This document shows positions 46,567 through 59,366 of a DNA stretch of 64,000 bases, in pieces. Positions within the stretch are counted from its first letter, which is position 1; each line of letters begins with the position of its first letter. Origin of the DNA: Dasypus novemcinctus (taxonomy: Eukaryota > Chordata > Mammalia > Cingulata > Dasypodidae); NCBI RefSeq assembly GCF_030445035.2, contig NC_080673.1, forward strand, positions 174,945,216 through 175,009,215. The letters run 5' to 3'. The translations under genes and the position numbers were made by a program. Below the pieces are notes generated by a model, which did not search any database, was not told the origin of the DNA, and saw only the letters and a list, made by a program, of their open reading frames with translations.

Positions 46567-49055
46567 TCAAGTCTTCTGTTTCCTTTTGAATCCTTGAGAC
46601 ACTCTATGTTAAGATTTTGTAAATTTTGTTTGGATTACCTCTCCTCTTCAAGATGTCCTCAAAGAGTATGTACAGTTTATTGTCTTCAGCTGTTCACACA
46701 GACTCTGGTCACACTTGGAAAGCTGGTAAATTACTTTAAATTCTTTAAATTCTGCCTTAATTCATGTATTTTAAAAGATATGTACTGAAACTCTTTTAGA
46801 TAAAATCACCTCTTATTGACCTAATTTAGCTAACTTACAAAAAAAAATCTGTTCTCTAAATGCTAAATTCAGTTTTAAAAAAGACAATCTATATTGTATG
46901 ATAGTTCTAAATTATATTACCCTATTAAATACCACAATGTTTAATTTGTTTTTCTAATTATGAAAGTAATATATATTGACTGCCTAAAATTTGGGAAATG
47001 GAAAAAAATATAGGGTAGGAAATAAATAGGATGCATTTTCTGAGGCATATTTTGTGTTAAATATTATAAAATGAAAATATTTTATATTCAATATTAAAAC
47101 CTGTTTTTTCCCTCTGCCCCACAAGTACTAAAATAAAGGAAACCAAGAAAATCTTGTTATATAGAATATTATTAGAAATATAATGGCAAGTTTTGAATTT
47201 TCCCCATCTGTCCTTTTATAGTTGAAGTGATATTTGATATTTCTTAGACTGAGACATACCCATTTCAAATCTTATTCAATAAAATTAAGTCATTATTTAC
47301 CTTTACTTGATGCAAAAATTATTGACACAAAAAAACTTTTATTACATATCAATGCAAGAAAATATCGGTCCTAAAAGACTAAGTACAATAAATCTTTATA
47401 CAAATATACACACATGCACAGAATCACATATACATTTTATAGTCAATAATCAAGATAAAAGCAATAAGTACAAAATCAAGGATTAATTGTGATGATTTTT
47501 TTTCTCTTCCTTTTTTTCTATTTCCTACACTGGATATAAATTACTACATGTTCAGAAAATAAAAGTTAAAGGATATTTTTTTTTTTATTTTCACCCCTAT
47601 TCATGTAGATAGGATTTTTAAGGCAAAATTCACAAACAGATATAAACATTCTTCAGTAATTTTTATCCTTTTTGATTTGGCAGATTCCTTCTTTCTAGAA
47701 GACAAAATAAAAATGTATTTTCCAGTCTTTTAAACAAATATGTATTCATTATAATATTTCACTGAAATAAAATTCAAATGTGTATAAAATTCAAAAAACA
47801 AATCAGTTTCATTACCTATGTATAAGTCTTCCTGAATATTCATGTGACCATATTTGTACTTAAAAAAGAAAATCCAAGTACTTCTGTTTTCCTAATGAAA
47901 TTTCATGCAATTCTGAATTAATCTAGATTTAATAATTCAATAGTAATTTTTTGACTGCAGGTACCTTCAAAGCAAAATTATTCCATATCATATGTCTAAC
48001 ATATCATTATTAAGACTTACAAAGTTCCAACTCACAACTTCAAAATACAAATATTTTCATAAATCATATATATATATACACACATATATTTATAGAGTCA
48101 ATTAATTGCTGAAGTAGGAACAAGGAGTTGGGATTCAGGGATTCTAATACACTGATCTGCTAAATTATTCGAGGATGTCTTTTTTCATTCTATTAATAGC
48201 TGCCTTTTTGAAAATGAAAGTGCAATTCAATAACCCTGGATTCCCTATCAGTTAAATGAAAATGTTACTATTCTACATATCATACATTGTAAAATTGCAA
48301 TTAAATAGTGAATATGAAGAATTTAACACAGCACTTGACTCATAAACAGTGTTGCAATTTTATGGAAGATCATTTTCGATTCTAAAATTCTACAGTTCAG
48401 TAACCAAATTTCTTCATTTTTTCCCACTCTGTGTTTAATGGGAATAAAGTACAAGACTTCTACCAGTTATTTATTTATGTGCTTTCCCTTACACTTTCAG
48501 GTCACTGAAGGTACAGTACTTAATTCAGTTGTTAACCATTTTAACTGGAAGGGTTGTTGAAAATAAATACTCATTGGAAGGATTTCTAAGGTCCACTAAT
48601 GATTTCAAAATACCTTGACAATCAATCAGATTAACTGAAACAGTTTCTACTCAGGTATCAATTAGAAAACTGATGTTTCTCCAACTTTGTGACCCTCTAT
48701 CATCTCAGCTCTATAAAATGAGGTCTAAAATTTAATACTTGATGTCAGATTTTCCCAAATTGTTTTTTCCTGAAAAAAATAATCTTTTCCAATTTGTATT
48801 AGGTTAGTAGGAGTAGCAACTTTTTCTTTTAAAATTACTAGCTCATATTTTTAGAGACTGTCCTTTTAAAGAAAAATAATAGAGGTTTTTTGATAAAAGA
48901 ATAAAAAAATAAACTTAAATATGAAGAACCAATCTTATTAGTTCTTAGCCTTTATCTTCAATAACCACAGGAATAATAACTAGAATGTTAAAACATGGTT
49001 AACATTGTGCTACCTTCCCTGAAGTGTAACATTGGACACAATTAGAAGTCTTGAG
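46567..49055. other. AT-rich intergenic DNA, no gene seen
   Basis: No coding or RNA signal. An AT/AC dinucleotide patch lies at about 48066-48092. The 85-codon frame at 46531-46788 starts in the MER5 remnant and has no domain. Confidence 0.5.
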
Positions 49056-49205
49056 TCTTAAATCAAACTTTGATAGTAATTAACTTATTAAATTTGATCA
49101 GCCATTTAACCTTTCTGGACTACTCTTTCTTCATAAAACAATTAATGAGTTGGATTGGATTGGATTACTTCTAAAAGCTCCTACATAACTCTGAAATATG
49201 TGACT
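49056..49205 (+). mobile_element. MIR/MIR3-type SINE fragment
   Basis: CAGCCATTTAACCTTTCTGGACTACTC, then AATGAGTTGGATTGGATTGGATTACTTCTAAAAGCTCCTACATAACTCTGAAATATGTGA, follows the MIR3-like text (ACTTAACCTCTCTGGGCCTC ... TTGGACTAGATGATCTCTAAGGTCCCTTCCAGCTCTAAAATTCTATGA). Confidence 0.6.
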
Positions 49206-49234
49206 ATCTGTATGATCATTTAAATGGGCTTTTC

Positions 49235-49330
49235 CACAAAAGGCACTTTATCTTGTTCACTTCTATAGCAACCAATACCTAGAATTCTGCCCATTGCATA
49301 GTAGCCTGCCAATAAATATTACTATACAAA
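49235..49330 (+). mobile_element. L2 LINE 3' end
   Basis: TTATCTTGTTCACTTCTATAGCAACC, CCTAGAATTCTGCCCATTGCATAGTAGCCTGCCAATAAATATT matches the L2 terminus (CTTGTTCACTGCTGTATCCCCAGTGCCTAGAACAGTGCC...CATAGTAGGCGCTCAATAAATATT). Confidence 0.68.
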
Positions 49331-52300
49331 GGATATAATTGCATTTTATTAGTTTAATATAATTTTGAACATACATATTCAAACAATAAAATACCCAAAA
49401 GAATACACGAAACACATACAACCAAATCTCATTGTAAGAGTTTTACAGATTAAAATTTCAGAAATTTTAATGCAATTATTTTCCATAAGTTTATTCTCAT
49501 CATGTAAGAATACATGATCTTATATAAGACAAAACTTTCGTTGCCAAAACAAAAAAGACCTTTTGTTCATCAACTTGTGCTTACTTTTAATAGACTCCTC
49601 TAAACATACATTGGGTTAAAGCAAAGAATAAAATTTTAACCTCCAAGTCAAGCACTAAGCGTATTTGATATATAATTTTTTGAAGGCACAAATTTACATA
49701 ATTTTGCAGTGGGTTTACTCACACAGGTTTAGATTAACTTTAAGAACGTGTTTTTTAAGGGTACACATAACTCAAATGTACCACAATGTCATTTGGCTGA
49801 ACAGTTTCAAGTTAATGCAATATCTTATCACTTGTGACAGTGATGAGACTACAGCTGACACCACTTGGAATGGTACTGTTCTGAAGTACTCCTTGTTATA
49901 GACAATTGAGAATTGTTGAGATGGTTTCAAAATAGGAATTTTAGGGAAAACCAAAATTATTACCACCTGGTTCAAGATGAGATCTGTGCCCAGTAGTAAT
50001 ATAAATATTTAATACAAACTCACATAAAATATTTCCAAAATCCTAACTGGCACCGAACAATATAATTTCTAACATGTAAATGTCATTTTATAGGTATGTT
50101 AGCTCCTTGTATCTAATATAGGTACTTAATATTACAAGTATCTTTTAATGTTAACATTAAAATAGGGTATTTTATTTCTTTCAATAGCAAACAACAAAAG
50201 AAGAGGAAGAAAAAAATGGATCTGATACTGAAAGTTGAATCATCTGATCAAGATTTAAGTACTGTTGTTAAATTACACTGCCAGCCTTGAAATAAATTCT
50301 GATTAAGAATTTACACCTTTGTGAGCAGATTAGCAGACCTAATTGATTTTGATCTGTTAACTTCAATTTGCAGCTTTAAAAAGGTGTAACCTCACACAGA
50401 TTTATTGTCTGAAGCACTTGTATTTGAATTAATGAATTTTATATCTGATCTCTTGTTAAGAATTTTGACGAAGTAAATGTATTTGTCTGAGTGAAAATTA
50501 TTTGCCTTAACTCCTGGGCATTGTGTTTGTTTTTGTAAATGTTCACACTTAATAAGTTTTAAACATCTAAAGTTATAATTTTACATCTCATTTATTATCT
50601 GTCAACTACCAGTTTCTAATTCTATGTCACTATGAAGAGAGCTTATCCTGTGTTTTTAATCTCACTCTTCTTCTGAATTTTGCCTTCAATGATAGTCATA
50701 GGGTCAGGATGTTCTAAGTCAGTTATTAACATAGCATATTATAGAAAAGTCATTTTTTATAGAAACTGCTAAAAACTCTAAGAAAGACCAGTTAGACTAA
50801 TTATAAATTACTATTTATATTAATTATTATTTGAGGAATTTTATTCATTGCTTCTCATTCCTTTTCTGGGTTCATTTTCCTCTTTACCCACTTTGATTAT
50901 GTGGTCTATCCTATTATTATTTCCTTACACATACCATTTGTATATTCTCTGAAATATAGTGCTAAACAGAAATACAAATGTAACTATTAAAAATGAGGAT
51001 ATAAATTATTGTTTACTTCGAACATCAAGTCCTGAATTTATCAACTCTTTTATTTGTAATTTTGACAGACTTCAGAATCCTCATCTGTTAAATGGGTATA
51101 ATTTTACCCAATACACATAATTGAAAAAGTAAATTTCATGACATAACTGACCTTTTAAACTATAAGGAATAAAACAAATATCATTTGTTCTATGCTTACT
51201 TGATTACATATGCAAAGTAACTTTCTAGTCTAAAGAAATATTTGGAGTAATTAAAATTTACTGTTGGTACTTTGCCATAGAATTAGACTAACTGAATTTA
51301 TGTAACTTTGCAACTTTGTTAAGGCTGAGATTCAATAATTCTAAATGATTTATGACATAACTTTAGCATTTGTCTTTCATGTAATTATTCTCCTTTTTAT
51401 TATAAGCACCAACTCACCCTTTATTAAAATCAGAGGATGTAGTCTGCTGTTCCCAGAAAGTGCATGTTCTAAAACATTCTAAAGCATTCATCAAAATTCA
51501 ACTCAGGTGCCTGCAATCCAGTATATGCAATAGGTTACTCATCTTTACTCATGATGTCATGCTTCAAAGGACAGCATGATAGGAATACAGTTACTTCGTG
51601 ACAGCTATCAGCCCTGCTGAAAAATTCTTAGCCCAAGAAATAGATAAAAATCTTAACTAAAAGATATGACCAAGCTAATGCTCTCTTCATAGCAACCGCG
51701 AAACAAACAAACAAAAACAGAGTCTGAGGTTACTCAGCTATGAAGTAACAGTGTTCTCGCAAGGTGATCATTAAGCTGTCTTCTTGTTTCCCACGAAGTG
51801 CATTTTATAGAATATAGTGAACTGGATAAGAGAGCAAAGTAGATGATATCTGGGACATAGTATTCACCATCACATCAAAAGCTGATTGCAACCATTTTGG
51901 GTTATGCATGAGGGTAGCTACAAGAATTTAATATATTTTATGAGCTCAGTTTGAATAAAGAAATCATAAAGAGTACATGCATACAGAGTACAAAGCTCTT
52001 AAAGTATCTTTTCAAAAATATTAATGACTATTGATGCATGTAATATGCATAAAATTATGATACATCTAAAATATATTTTGAAGAATGTTAGATTGTTCTC
52101 ATTTTTACATAGAAAATCTTTATTTTTATTTAATGAATTCATTTCATTTAAATATTGTGAATTTTATTATTAGTGAAAGCTTTCTTGGAATAATCTGTCC
52201 ATAAATCCGAAATTCTAGTTTAACCTGTAAATACTGCAGAATATTGTATAATGTTGTATTTTCAATGATTTTCTGTACGATTTTTGCTCCCATAATTATA

Positions 52301-52610
52301 TTTATGGATGATATGGAGTTATTTGTTCTTTGCTAAAAACTTAAGGGCTTAGTGAACTTACCTGTTGACAGACTGATTTATATCCAAAATTAATTTACAT
52401 TTGTAGATACAGTAATAAATATATCTTCATTCTTAGTATACAGACAACTGAGGTGTTTAATTAAAATCGGTAGATTTAGAGTCAGAATTATTCATAAAGT
52501 ACAATTTGTCAAGCTTACTCTTTATGGATGAGTATAGTGAAGAACAGAGCAGTTTAGGGCCCCACAAGCGATTCACTCTTCTGGAAACTGATTATTTTAA
52601 TTATCAAAAT
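49331..52610. other. AT-rich intergenic DNA with one MIR-like patch
   Basis: No gene recognised. At 51065-51135, GAATCCTCATCTGTTAAATGGGTATAATTTTACCC resembles the MIR phrase CCTCATCTGTAAAATGGGGATAATA. Frames at 49665-49975 have no domain. Confidence 0.5.
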
Positions 52611-52614
52611 TTTT

Positions 52615-53060
52615 AGTGTGCTGCTTGAGCATCCATTTTACTTTTGCTGTCACTCACCAAAATGCTGACCTGGGTCATAAACACCATAAGCTAAACCCAC
52701 ATCAGTGGCTACCTCCCACAGACGGTACCTAATGATAAGCTAACCTTCCCCATGCCTTCTGAACCCTAGCCCCTTTCCCTTACATGCTTGTTTGCTATAA
52801 ACTAATCAACCCTTGACTCTGGCAGAAAATCTACTAACCTCCATCCCTGGACCATAATAAAGGCACAAGCCTGAGGGTCCCTCTTGCTCTACCTGTGTGG
52901 TCCCATCTGCTGGCTGAGCTCAGAGCTGACCATGCTTCCCCTCCACCCCTCATAGCACAGGTCTTTCTAGCACCTGTAACTATGTTTTCTCATACTTTAT
53001 AGACCTGGTTTTCATTGTGTTCCACCTGATGTCCACCAGGACCCAAATTTTAATGCCAAT
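52615..53060 (+). mobile_element. Possible ERV class I LTR
   Basis: A GC-richer block. GGACCATAATAAAGGCACAAGCC looks like a degenerate TATA or poly(A) region. It is followed by GGTCCCTCTTGCTCTACCTGTGTGGTC, then CTGGCTGAGCTCAGAGCTG and TTTCTAGCACCTGTAAC, resembling the U3/R layout of gammaretroviral-like LTRs. TG/CA ends and a TSD could not be fixed. No viral genes adjoin it. Confidence 0.42.
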
Positions 53061-55595
53061 TTAACTAATTCAAAACTCATAGATCAGGATCTGAAAACCA
53101 TTCTGCTGAAGGCACCATGATGAACATTATTAAAAGTTATCTTGAAATTTACTTATATCTATCCAGATAGACTTAATGAAGATGGTTCGCTTGATTTCTT
53201 GAAAGAATAATTATCATTATGAAGATAATTGTTTCAGTATAAATTTATGTTTAATCTTATTTCAATGTATGTGTACATTAAATACATTAATGTAATTGGC
53301 TGGTAGCTATTCCCATAGATCAGAATGGAGGATCTTTATTCTTATGACAAAATGGAAATCTTTGATAATTACCTGGAAAATACCATTTAAATAATTAAAA
53401 ATTTGTTTTTGCTATAGGTAAAGCAGCTCCAATTAACTTTTCTGTGAAACTTAATAATAGTAGTTATCTATGGCATATACAATTCATATATAATTTCATA
53501 AATTATATTTAATTCCACTTTTGTGTTTGTATTCCTTTACCTTTCAAATATAAAAACATTGATAAAAATAGCCAATATAAGATAGTGTTCATAGTGGAAA
53601 GAAAGAAAAGTATATAACTCTTGGAATAAAAGTACGATTTTTGACTTAAATTAATCAAACTTACTATAAAATAATTCTGGGCTTATGCTCCCGGAAAAGC
53701 TGTGGTAATAAAAGAAAATTACATTCTTATGTAAATTAAAATATATGTATAATGTAGGATTTCGTATATTCATCCTCTAAATTTCATGTGATCATTTTTG
53801 ACTCTATATTCCAGTCTATCAAAATTTGTCCCTCCAACTGATTTTATCAAAGCTTGGGTGAAATAAACAATGTTCACTGGATGAAAAACCTGTTTTACAG
53901 CATTGCCACTCTTTGAAAATCTATATTTAAACCATCAGCTCCACGAGGAGACTCTATTTGAACAGAGTGTGATTTCTTCTTTTGTTATTAAATATTATAA
54001 GATTTTTAAATTAATAACACCAATGTTAATAAAGGTCATATTTTCCCAGTGCATCTATGAATTAAGCAAGAGGGAAGGTAATATTTATTTACAATCTCAA
54101 CGTTCAAAACAGTTTTAATAATTTATAATTTTCACACCAACCTTCAAAGTGAAATTTAGCACTGTATAGAAACTTGATTTTACTAATTCCTGGTACAGTA
54201 TAGTTAAAAATTACCTTTTCTACAGTTTACTTAAAACATATATATCTATATATATTTGAAAATGAATAAAAATGGATCACTATCAAAAACTATTAAACTT
54301 TTAAGTACTAAAATGTATGTAACATATTCCTACTTTTCTGGGAGGATTAAATTTACTGCTAGTATATTAAGTATTAATTTGAGTCTAGGGTAGCAAATTT
54401 TAGCTTCATTAGCAAATGAAGACCAACCATAAAACATTCAATTATGTATGAGGAATCCAATTCATTTAAAATATGCTAATATTTTAATTATATTGTTTAT
54501 ATGGAGGATAAAATAAAATCTAGAATAATCAATTATTTTGAAAGCTATGTATTTTTTCATATGATTCCAGAGAGCAAATCTATGAACACTTTTAAAATAA
54601 AATGAGTGAATAGCTTGACAGACAAGAGGGTTTTAGTACACATGCAAGAGAGCTTTCTAACAATTTGCTCAAATATGAAACAGATGTATCTCTGTGATAA
54701 TAACCTTCCGCTTAAAGATATCAGCATTGAGATGACTGTTCAGTGATGAAGAAGGGATTTATGCACCGAAGGTATTTTGTGTTAATGTGATTTTATGATT
54801 TTATGAAAATGTATTATTTAATTTTAACTTGATCTTAGTACTTTATTTGTCTTCAAAGTTATACTTTGTGCCACTCTCAAGTCAGTTAGGAAAGATCCCT
54901 ACCCTGGATATTGAACCAAGAGAGTGCTACATTATCACAATTACAAGAACAGTATATTCATTAAGAAAGTCCTCACTGCTGGCACTGTAAGAACCATTAC
55001 CCTAAACATCCACGTTTCTAACACTATTCAATTCCAAGGGAGACACTTCTCCACATGTACCGTCTTGGCAAAAAAATGCCTGCCTCTGAATGTCAGGTGC
55101 CATCACTTACATAGAACACAGATACTGCTTCTGAGAGTGAAGAGGATAAGTATTATAGAAACATTTAGGTAAGGGAAAAGACAATTTAATTCATCTTTCC
55201 AAATCACATGAATGTCCGAGGACCTCATATAAGAAAGTGTCATATTCTAGAGTGCTGATCATTCACTTGCCATATTTATTTGTGTCACCTGGTTGCAGTA
55301 GTATGTAGGAATTAGTGTTGTAATTCACAACAGATACACATTTTGCAATATGAAAAAAGCAATCTTACTCTTAAATACATACGAAGAGAGAGAAAGGGAG
55401 TGAAAGAGAGAAATCAGGTCATAAGTAACAGAACTAATGTATAATACTGTTTTCATTACTGGATAGTTTAGATATGGCTTTGATAGATGATTAAAAAATA
55501 TATATAAACTCTCTTCTCCTCAAATATTTTTTTCTGGCTCACCTCTGTGCTTCTGGAAATCATGGTATCTGTGTATTTTACCTCCTTATTCTATT
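53061..55595. other. AT-rich intergenic DNA, no gene seen
   Basis: Nothing gene-like. Frames at 53903-54118 and 54924-55172 have no domain or context. A purine stretch GAGAGAGAAAGGGAGTGAAAGAGAG lies at about 55385-55409. Confidence 0.5.
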
Positions 55596-55599
55596 CTCC

Positions 55600-55890
55600 A
55601 TAGCACTTAAACTCTCTCTTGATTTTTATCTCTTTCTCTCTAGGAGCTGAATTCTGGATAATTTCTTCAGTTACGTTATCCATTTCAGTAATTGTTTCTT
55701 TGGCTTTAACCAATAGATAGATATCCATTAAATTTAAACTTTAGTAATTATGCTTATTTTTCAATTCTGAAAATGACTTCTTGATGTTTTAGATAACCTT
55801 TCTTTTTGATGATCTTTTCTTCCCTGATTACTTTATAATTGCAAAAATTTTATATGAGTATGCTTTTTTTTGTATTGGGTGGATTCAAAA
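55600..55890 (-). mobile_element. Old L1 ORF1-region fragment, antisense
   Basis: AATTCTGGATAATTTCTTCAGTTACGTTATCCATTTCAGTAATTGTTTC resembles antisense L1 ORF1 coiled-coil text. It is cut on the right by the younger L1 3' end at 55895. Edges uncertain. Confidence 0.45.
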
Positions 55891-55894
55891 ACTG

Positions 55895-57055
55895 ATTTAT
55901 TTCTAAGGTTTTTTTTTTAATTTTTAAAGTAGCTTTAGATTACATAAATGATACAAAAAGTATAAGGGATTCCCATATGTCCCACTCCCTTCTCTTCCCA
56001 CACTTTCTCACATCACCAACATCCTTCATTAGTGTGGTACATTTGTTACAATTGATGAATGCATATTATAGCATTGCTGTTAACTATGAATTACAGTTTA
56101 CACTATAGTTTACACTCTATCCTGCACAATTTTGTAGGTTATGGCAAAATATACAATGGCCTATATCCATCACTACAATGTCATGCAGGAGAAATCCAAT
56201 GTCCTGAAAAAAAAAAAATATTTTACACCTATTCTTCCCTCTCTCATCTCTCAGAAACTCTCTGGTGGCCACTGACTTTATATCAATGATAAAAGAGTTC
56301 TTCCCTTGCTAGAACAATAATGTCTATTATAGAATAAAAATAATTCTACTTTAGTCCATTGTTCATTCCCCAATCTTGAGGATTTTGGGATGCTGTTGCC
56401 CACTCTGCTTCAAACTGAAAGGGAGCTTAGATCCCATGGAACAGATGGAATGTCCTATCTTGCTTACAGTTGCAGTCACTATTTGTTCCTTGGGATGGGC
56501 ATTGTCCATCATCATCTCCTTGTTAGTTGTCCTCAGTGAGTCCAATGATCTGGAAAGTAGTTGTTGCTACTGTGCTTAAATTCAGGGCCCAACTGGCATA
56601 TGGACAGATCAATGGTTTAAGTCTCTGGTACATATATTTACCAGCTATAATGCTATTTATAGATTCAAGTAAAAGGGGCAGAAGATCCAGGTGCAGAGAA
56701 CCTATAAATGAGTCTAACTCTTTTACACTGGGGAACATAAGTTCTGGAGTAAGGCCCACTGACAAGGTGCTGGGTTCCTGAGCTTTCTGCCTTGCTTTTA
56801 GTTTCTGGATCTCTCTGGACCCTTCAGGAGCCCCACTATTTGAGGCGCTGTTTGTTGTAGTCAATGGGATCCCAACTGACTCACAACTGACTTTGAAGTC
56901 TCTTAGCTATATAAACTCATTTGTGTTTACCCTTTCCCCCTACCGGTCAAGGTTTTTTTTCAGATGCATTGCTAGTTGACACTTGGTAATAATCCCTTGG
57001 TGCCAGGGAGGCTCATCCCCAAGAGTCATGTCCCACACTGAGGGGAAAGGTAGTG
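55895..57055 (-). mobile_element. 5'-truncated L1 3' UTR, minus strand
   Basis: T-rich start, then AAAGTAGCTTTAGATTACATAAATG, GGGATTCCCATATGTCCCAC, GGTACATTTGTTACAATTGATGAATGC, CCCAATCTTGAGGATTTTGGG and GCCCACTCTGCTTC, on to GGGAGGCTCATCCCCAAGAGTCATGTCCCACACTG. It is the longest lone copy of the second 3' UTR subfamily. Its right end matches 30600-30700 of the 8.6 kb L1, tying both subfamilies together. Overlapping frames (for example 56523-56864) are by-products. Confidence 0.78.
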
Positions 57056-57246
57056 TGTTTATATTCGACTAACTTCTATTCATAATATATTTTTTCCTTA
57101 TTTGTTGCTAACTTTTTTAAAGTTAGTTTTTCATTTTTTAATCTATGAAATCATAAGGATCTAATTAGGGAATGCATTTCATGAGAGAAACATTGTCCTT
57201 GTTTCTATCACGTGTGAGGCAGAGCTAAAACATCATTATGGTATAG

Positions 57247-57340
57247 CTTTTTTTTTTTAAGATGCCGCCAGTGATTTAACCCAGGACCTTGTATGTGGGA
57301 AGTAGAAGCTCAACCACTGAGCAACATTTGCTCCCCAGAT
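57247..57340 (-). mobile_element. DAS-type SINE, minus strand
   Basis: Poly(T) at 57247-57258, then GATGCCGCCAGTGATTTAACCCAGGACCTTGTATGTGGG..., ending GCAACATTTGCTCCCC. On the minus strand it has an A box (TTGCTCAGTGGTTGAG) and B box (GGGTTAAATC, decayed). Short tRNA-head form. Confidence 0.85.
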
Positions 57341-58285
57341 ACTGCTTTTAATTAAATTTTTAGTTTACAGGTCACACTTTTACAAATTTATATAAATTTG
57401 AAATTTCCTGTTTGCAAGTTATGAGAGGAGACTTATTTTTCTTCCTCCTTGTCAGCAGTGTTAGGAAGTTAGGTAAGTTTCTTATTATCCTTTCTATCTG
57501 GTACACTGCTTTATATTCGTCATCTTGAAACGCATAAAAATTTGAAAATATTAATGATAAATGAGCATTTATTAATAGTTCTCTTCAAAATTAATCTATG
57601 TCTACTGCCCAGCAACTTTAAACTATTGGCATTCTTGGGACACAATGTTACATATCTAAAGGCAATTATTATAATTAATAATGAATCCCACTAACTGTAT
57701 ATAGTAAACATATCTCTAATGCAGCATCAGTTTTGAGAGTTTTAAAAATTTATTTAATTATAAGAAATGTATTGTATTATAAAGACACTCAAAATGGGAT
57801 CTGTACAACTTAAAATTGGGGAAAGAATTTATTGTTCTATTGCAATTGCTAGAGTTTTCTGTTTATTATTATTAAACATATTAAATTAGCTATTTCATAC
57901 TCTTTCTCAGTTCAAGGCTGCTGAGGGGAAAACACCCAGAAAAATAAATCTTTCCTTTTGAAGTTGTGGGAGCAAAATTAATATATGTATAAAGTGGAAT
58001 TAAATAAATACCCCATTAATAAAAAATAGCTGTTGGGAATTGTACATAATGTTAGAGAATTTTTAAGAAGTAAGAAAATGTTGCCATTGGATTATTTGGA
58101 TTGGCATTTAGAAGAAATTTAAGGTCTAATATTAAAAGCTTTTAGATGATTGAGGGTAGAAAGAATTGTATGGGGGAAATAACATAACCTTAAGGATAAT
58201 ATATCAAAAAGGGGAGGGAGTTGCTAACCGATGAAAGATTGACTTTTGTGGATAAATTAGAAAACCTAGTATATTTGTGACTTGT
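57341..58285. other. AT-rich intergenic DNA, no gene seen
   Basis: No feature recognised. Confidence 0.45.
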
Positions 58286-58576
58286 GATTTTTTTTTAAGA
58301 TTTATTTTATTTATTTAACCCACCTCTCCTGTGCATTGCTTGCTATCTGCTCTCTGTGTCCATTCACTGTGCATTCTTCGGTGTCTGCTTATTTCCCTTT
58401 GTTGCGTCAGCCAACTCTCTATGGGTGTGGACCGTCAGCTTTCCATGGGAGCAGGCTGTTAGGTCTTTGTGGATGTGGGCCAGCTTGCCTTCACAAGGAG
58501 GCCCTGGGAATTGAACCCAGGACCTCCCATATGATAGACAGGAGCCCAATCGATTGAGCCACATCTGCTTTCCCTT
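58286..58576 (-). mobile_element. Long-form DAS SINE, full length, minus strand
   Basis: About 290 bp. The minus-strand head GGAAAGCAGATGTGGCTCAATCGATTGGGC holds the A box, and GGGAGGTCCTGGGTTCAATTCCC holds the B box. A body follows (CCTTGTGAAGGCAAGCTGGCCCACAT, GCTGACGCAACAAAGGG, GACACAGAGAGCAGATAGCAAG), then AAATAAATAAAATAAATCTTAAAAAAAA. The body and AAATAAATCTT tail are absent from the short copies. It is the least decayed SINE in the window. Frames at 58336-58564 are by-products. Confidence 0.9.
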
Positions 58577-59180
58577 CAGCTTAGTTTTTAAATGTATATT
58601 TAACTTATCTCTGGAAGCTAAGGGTTAAGTTAAGGGTACTGGAAACAAAAAGAAGTCAGGAAAATATCATATTCTACTAATAAATGCAAGATAGATAGAT
58701 GTTAAACAAATGATGTTAAATGTACATTTATATAAACATGCACCTATCATATGTCCTAGGAATTGCAAATTCAAAGTTGGAAGTATGAAAGGTAATAATC
58801 TGGACTTTATTCGGGTTTCACTGTTGCATAGATATAATCATTTCTGATTTTCTTTTTTCGTAAGTAAAGAGTTATTCATTACATGTAGATGATACTTAGT
58901 AATATTTATATGGAGAACTTTATTATAACTTCATGTGGTAACTTGTGAGCCCCTGAAATGTTGCATTATACATTGCTTACACTCAAACACTGATTGACAG
59001 TTCATTCTGTTTTGTATCTCTTTATTATTTAAATTGATATAGCCTATGACAATCTGTCCAATATCAGTGGTTCTGTACAAACTCTTTATATAACTCTCAA
59101 TAAAGATAAAGATAAAACTAAAATAATAATATTGATATAGAGATGCACTATAACATATTGATTACTGGGAATGGACTTTG
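58577..59180. other. AT-rich intergenic DNA, no gene seen
   Basis: No feature recognised. Confidence 0.45.
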
Positions 59181-59184
59181 AAGT

Positions 59185-59366
59185 TCAAGAAATCTGATTC
59201 TGCCCAAGCATTTATCTCTTATCGTCTTATGATCTCATTCCAGAGAAACTCTGAGTAAAAAGATAATAATACCATGTCATTGAGACGTTTGGAAAATACT
59301 TAGTTTAGAGTTTAGTGTATAGGAGCTGCTCAGTATGGAACCACCATTATTGTTATTATTGGAATT
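59185..59366 (+). mobile_element. MIR SINE
   Basis: GATTCTGCCCAAGCATTTATCTC, then GATAATAATACCATGTCATTGAGACG, GAAAATACTTAGTTTAGAGTTTAGTGTATAGGAGCTGCTCAGTATGG and ATTATTGTTATTATTGG, follow MIR order (CTCTGCCACTTA..., GATAATAATAGTACC..., GCACATAGTAGGCGCTCAATAAATG, TATTATTATT). Highly diverged. Confidence 0.6.

Noticed and set aside
56523..56864. 113-codon minus-strand frame with a plausible start
   Set aside because: It lies in an L1 3' UTR and reads sense to that element, but related copies break it; no domain.
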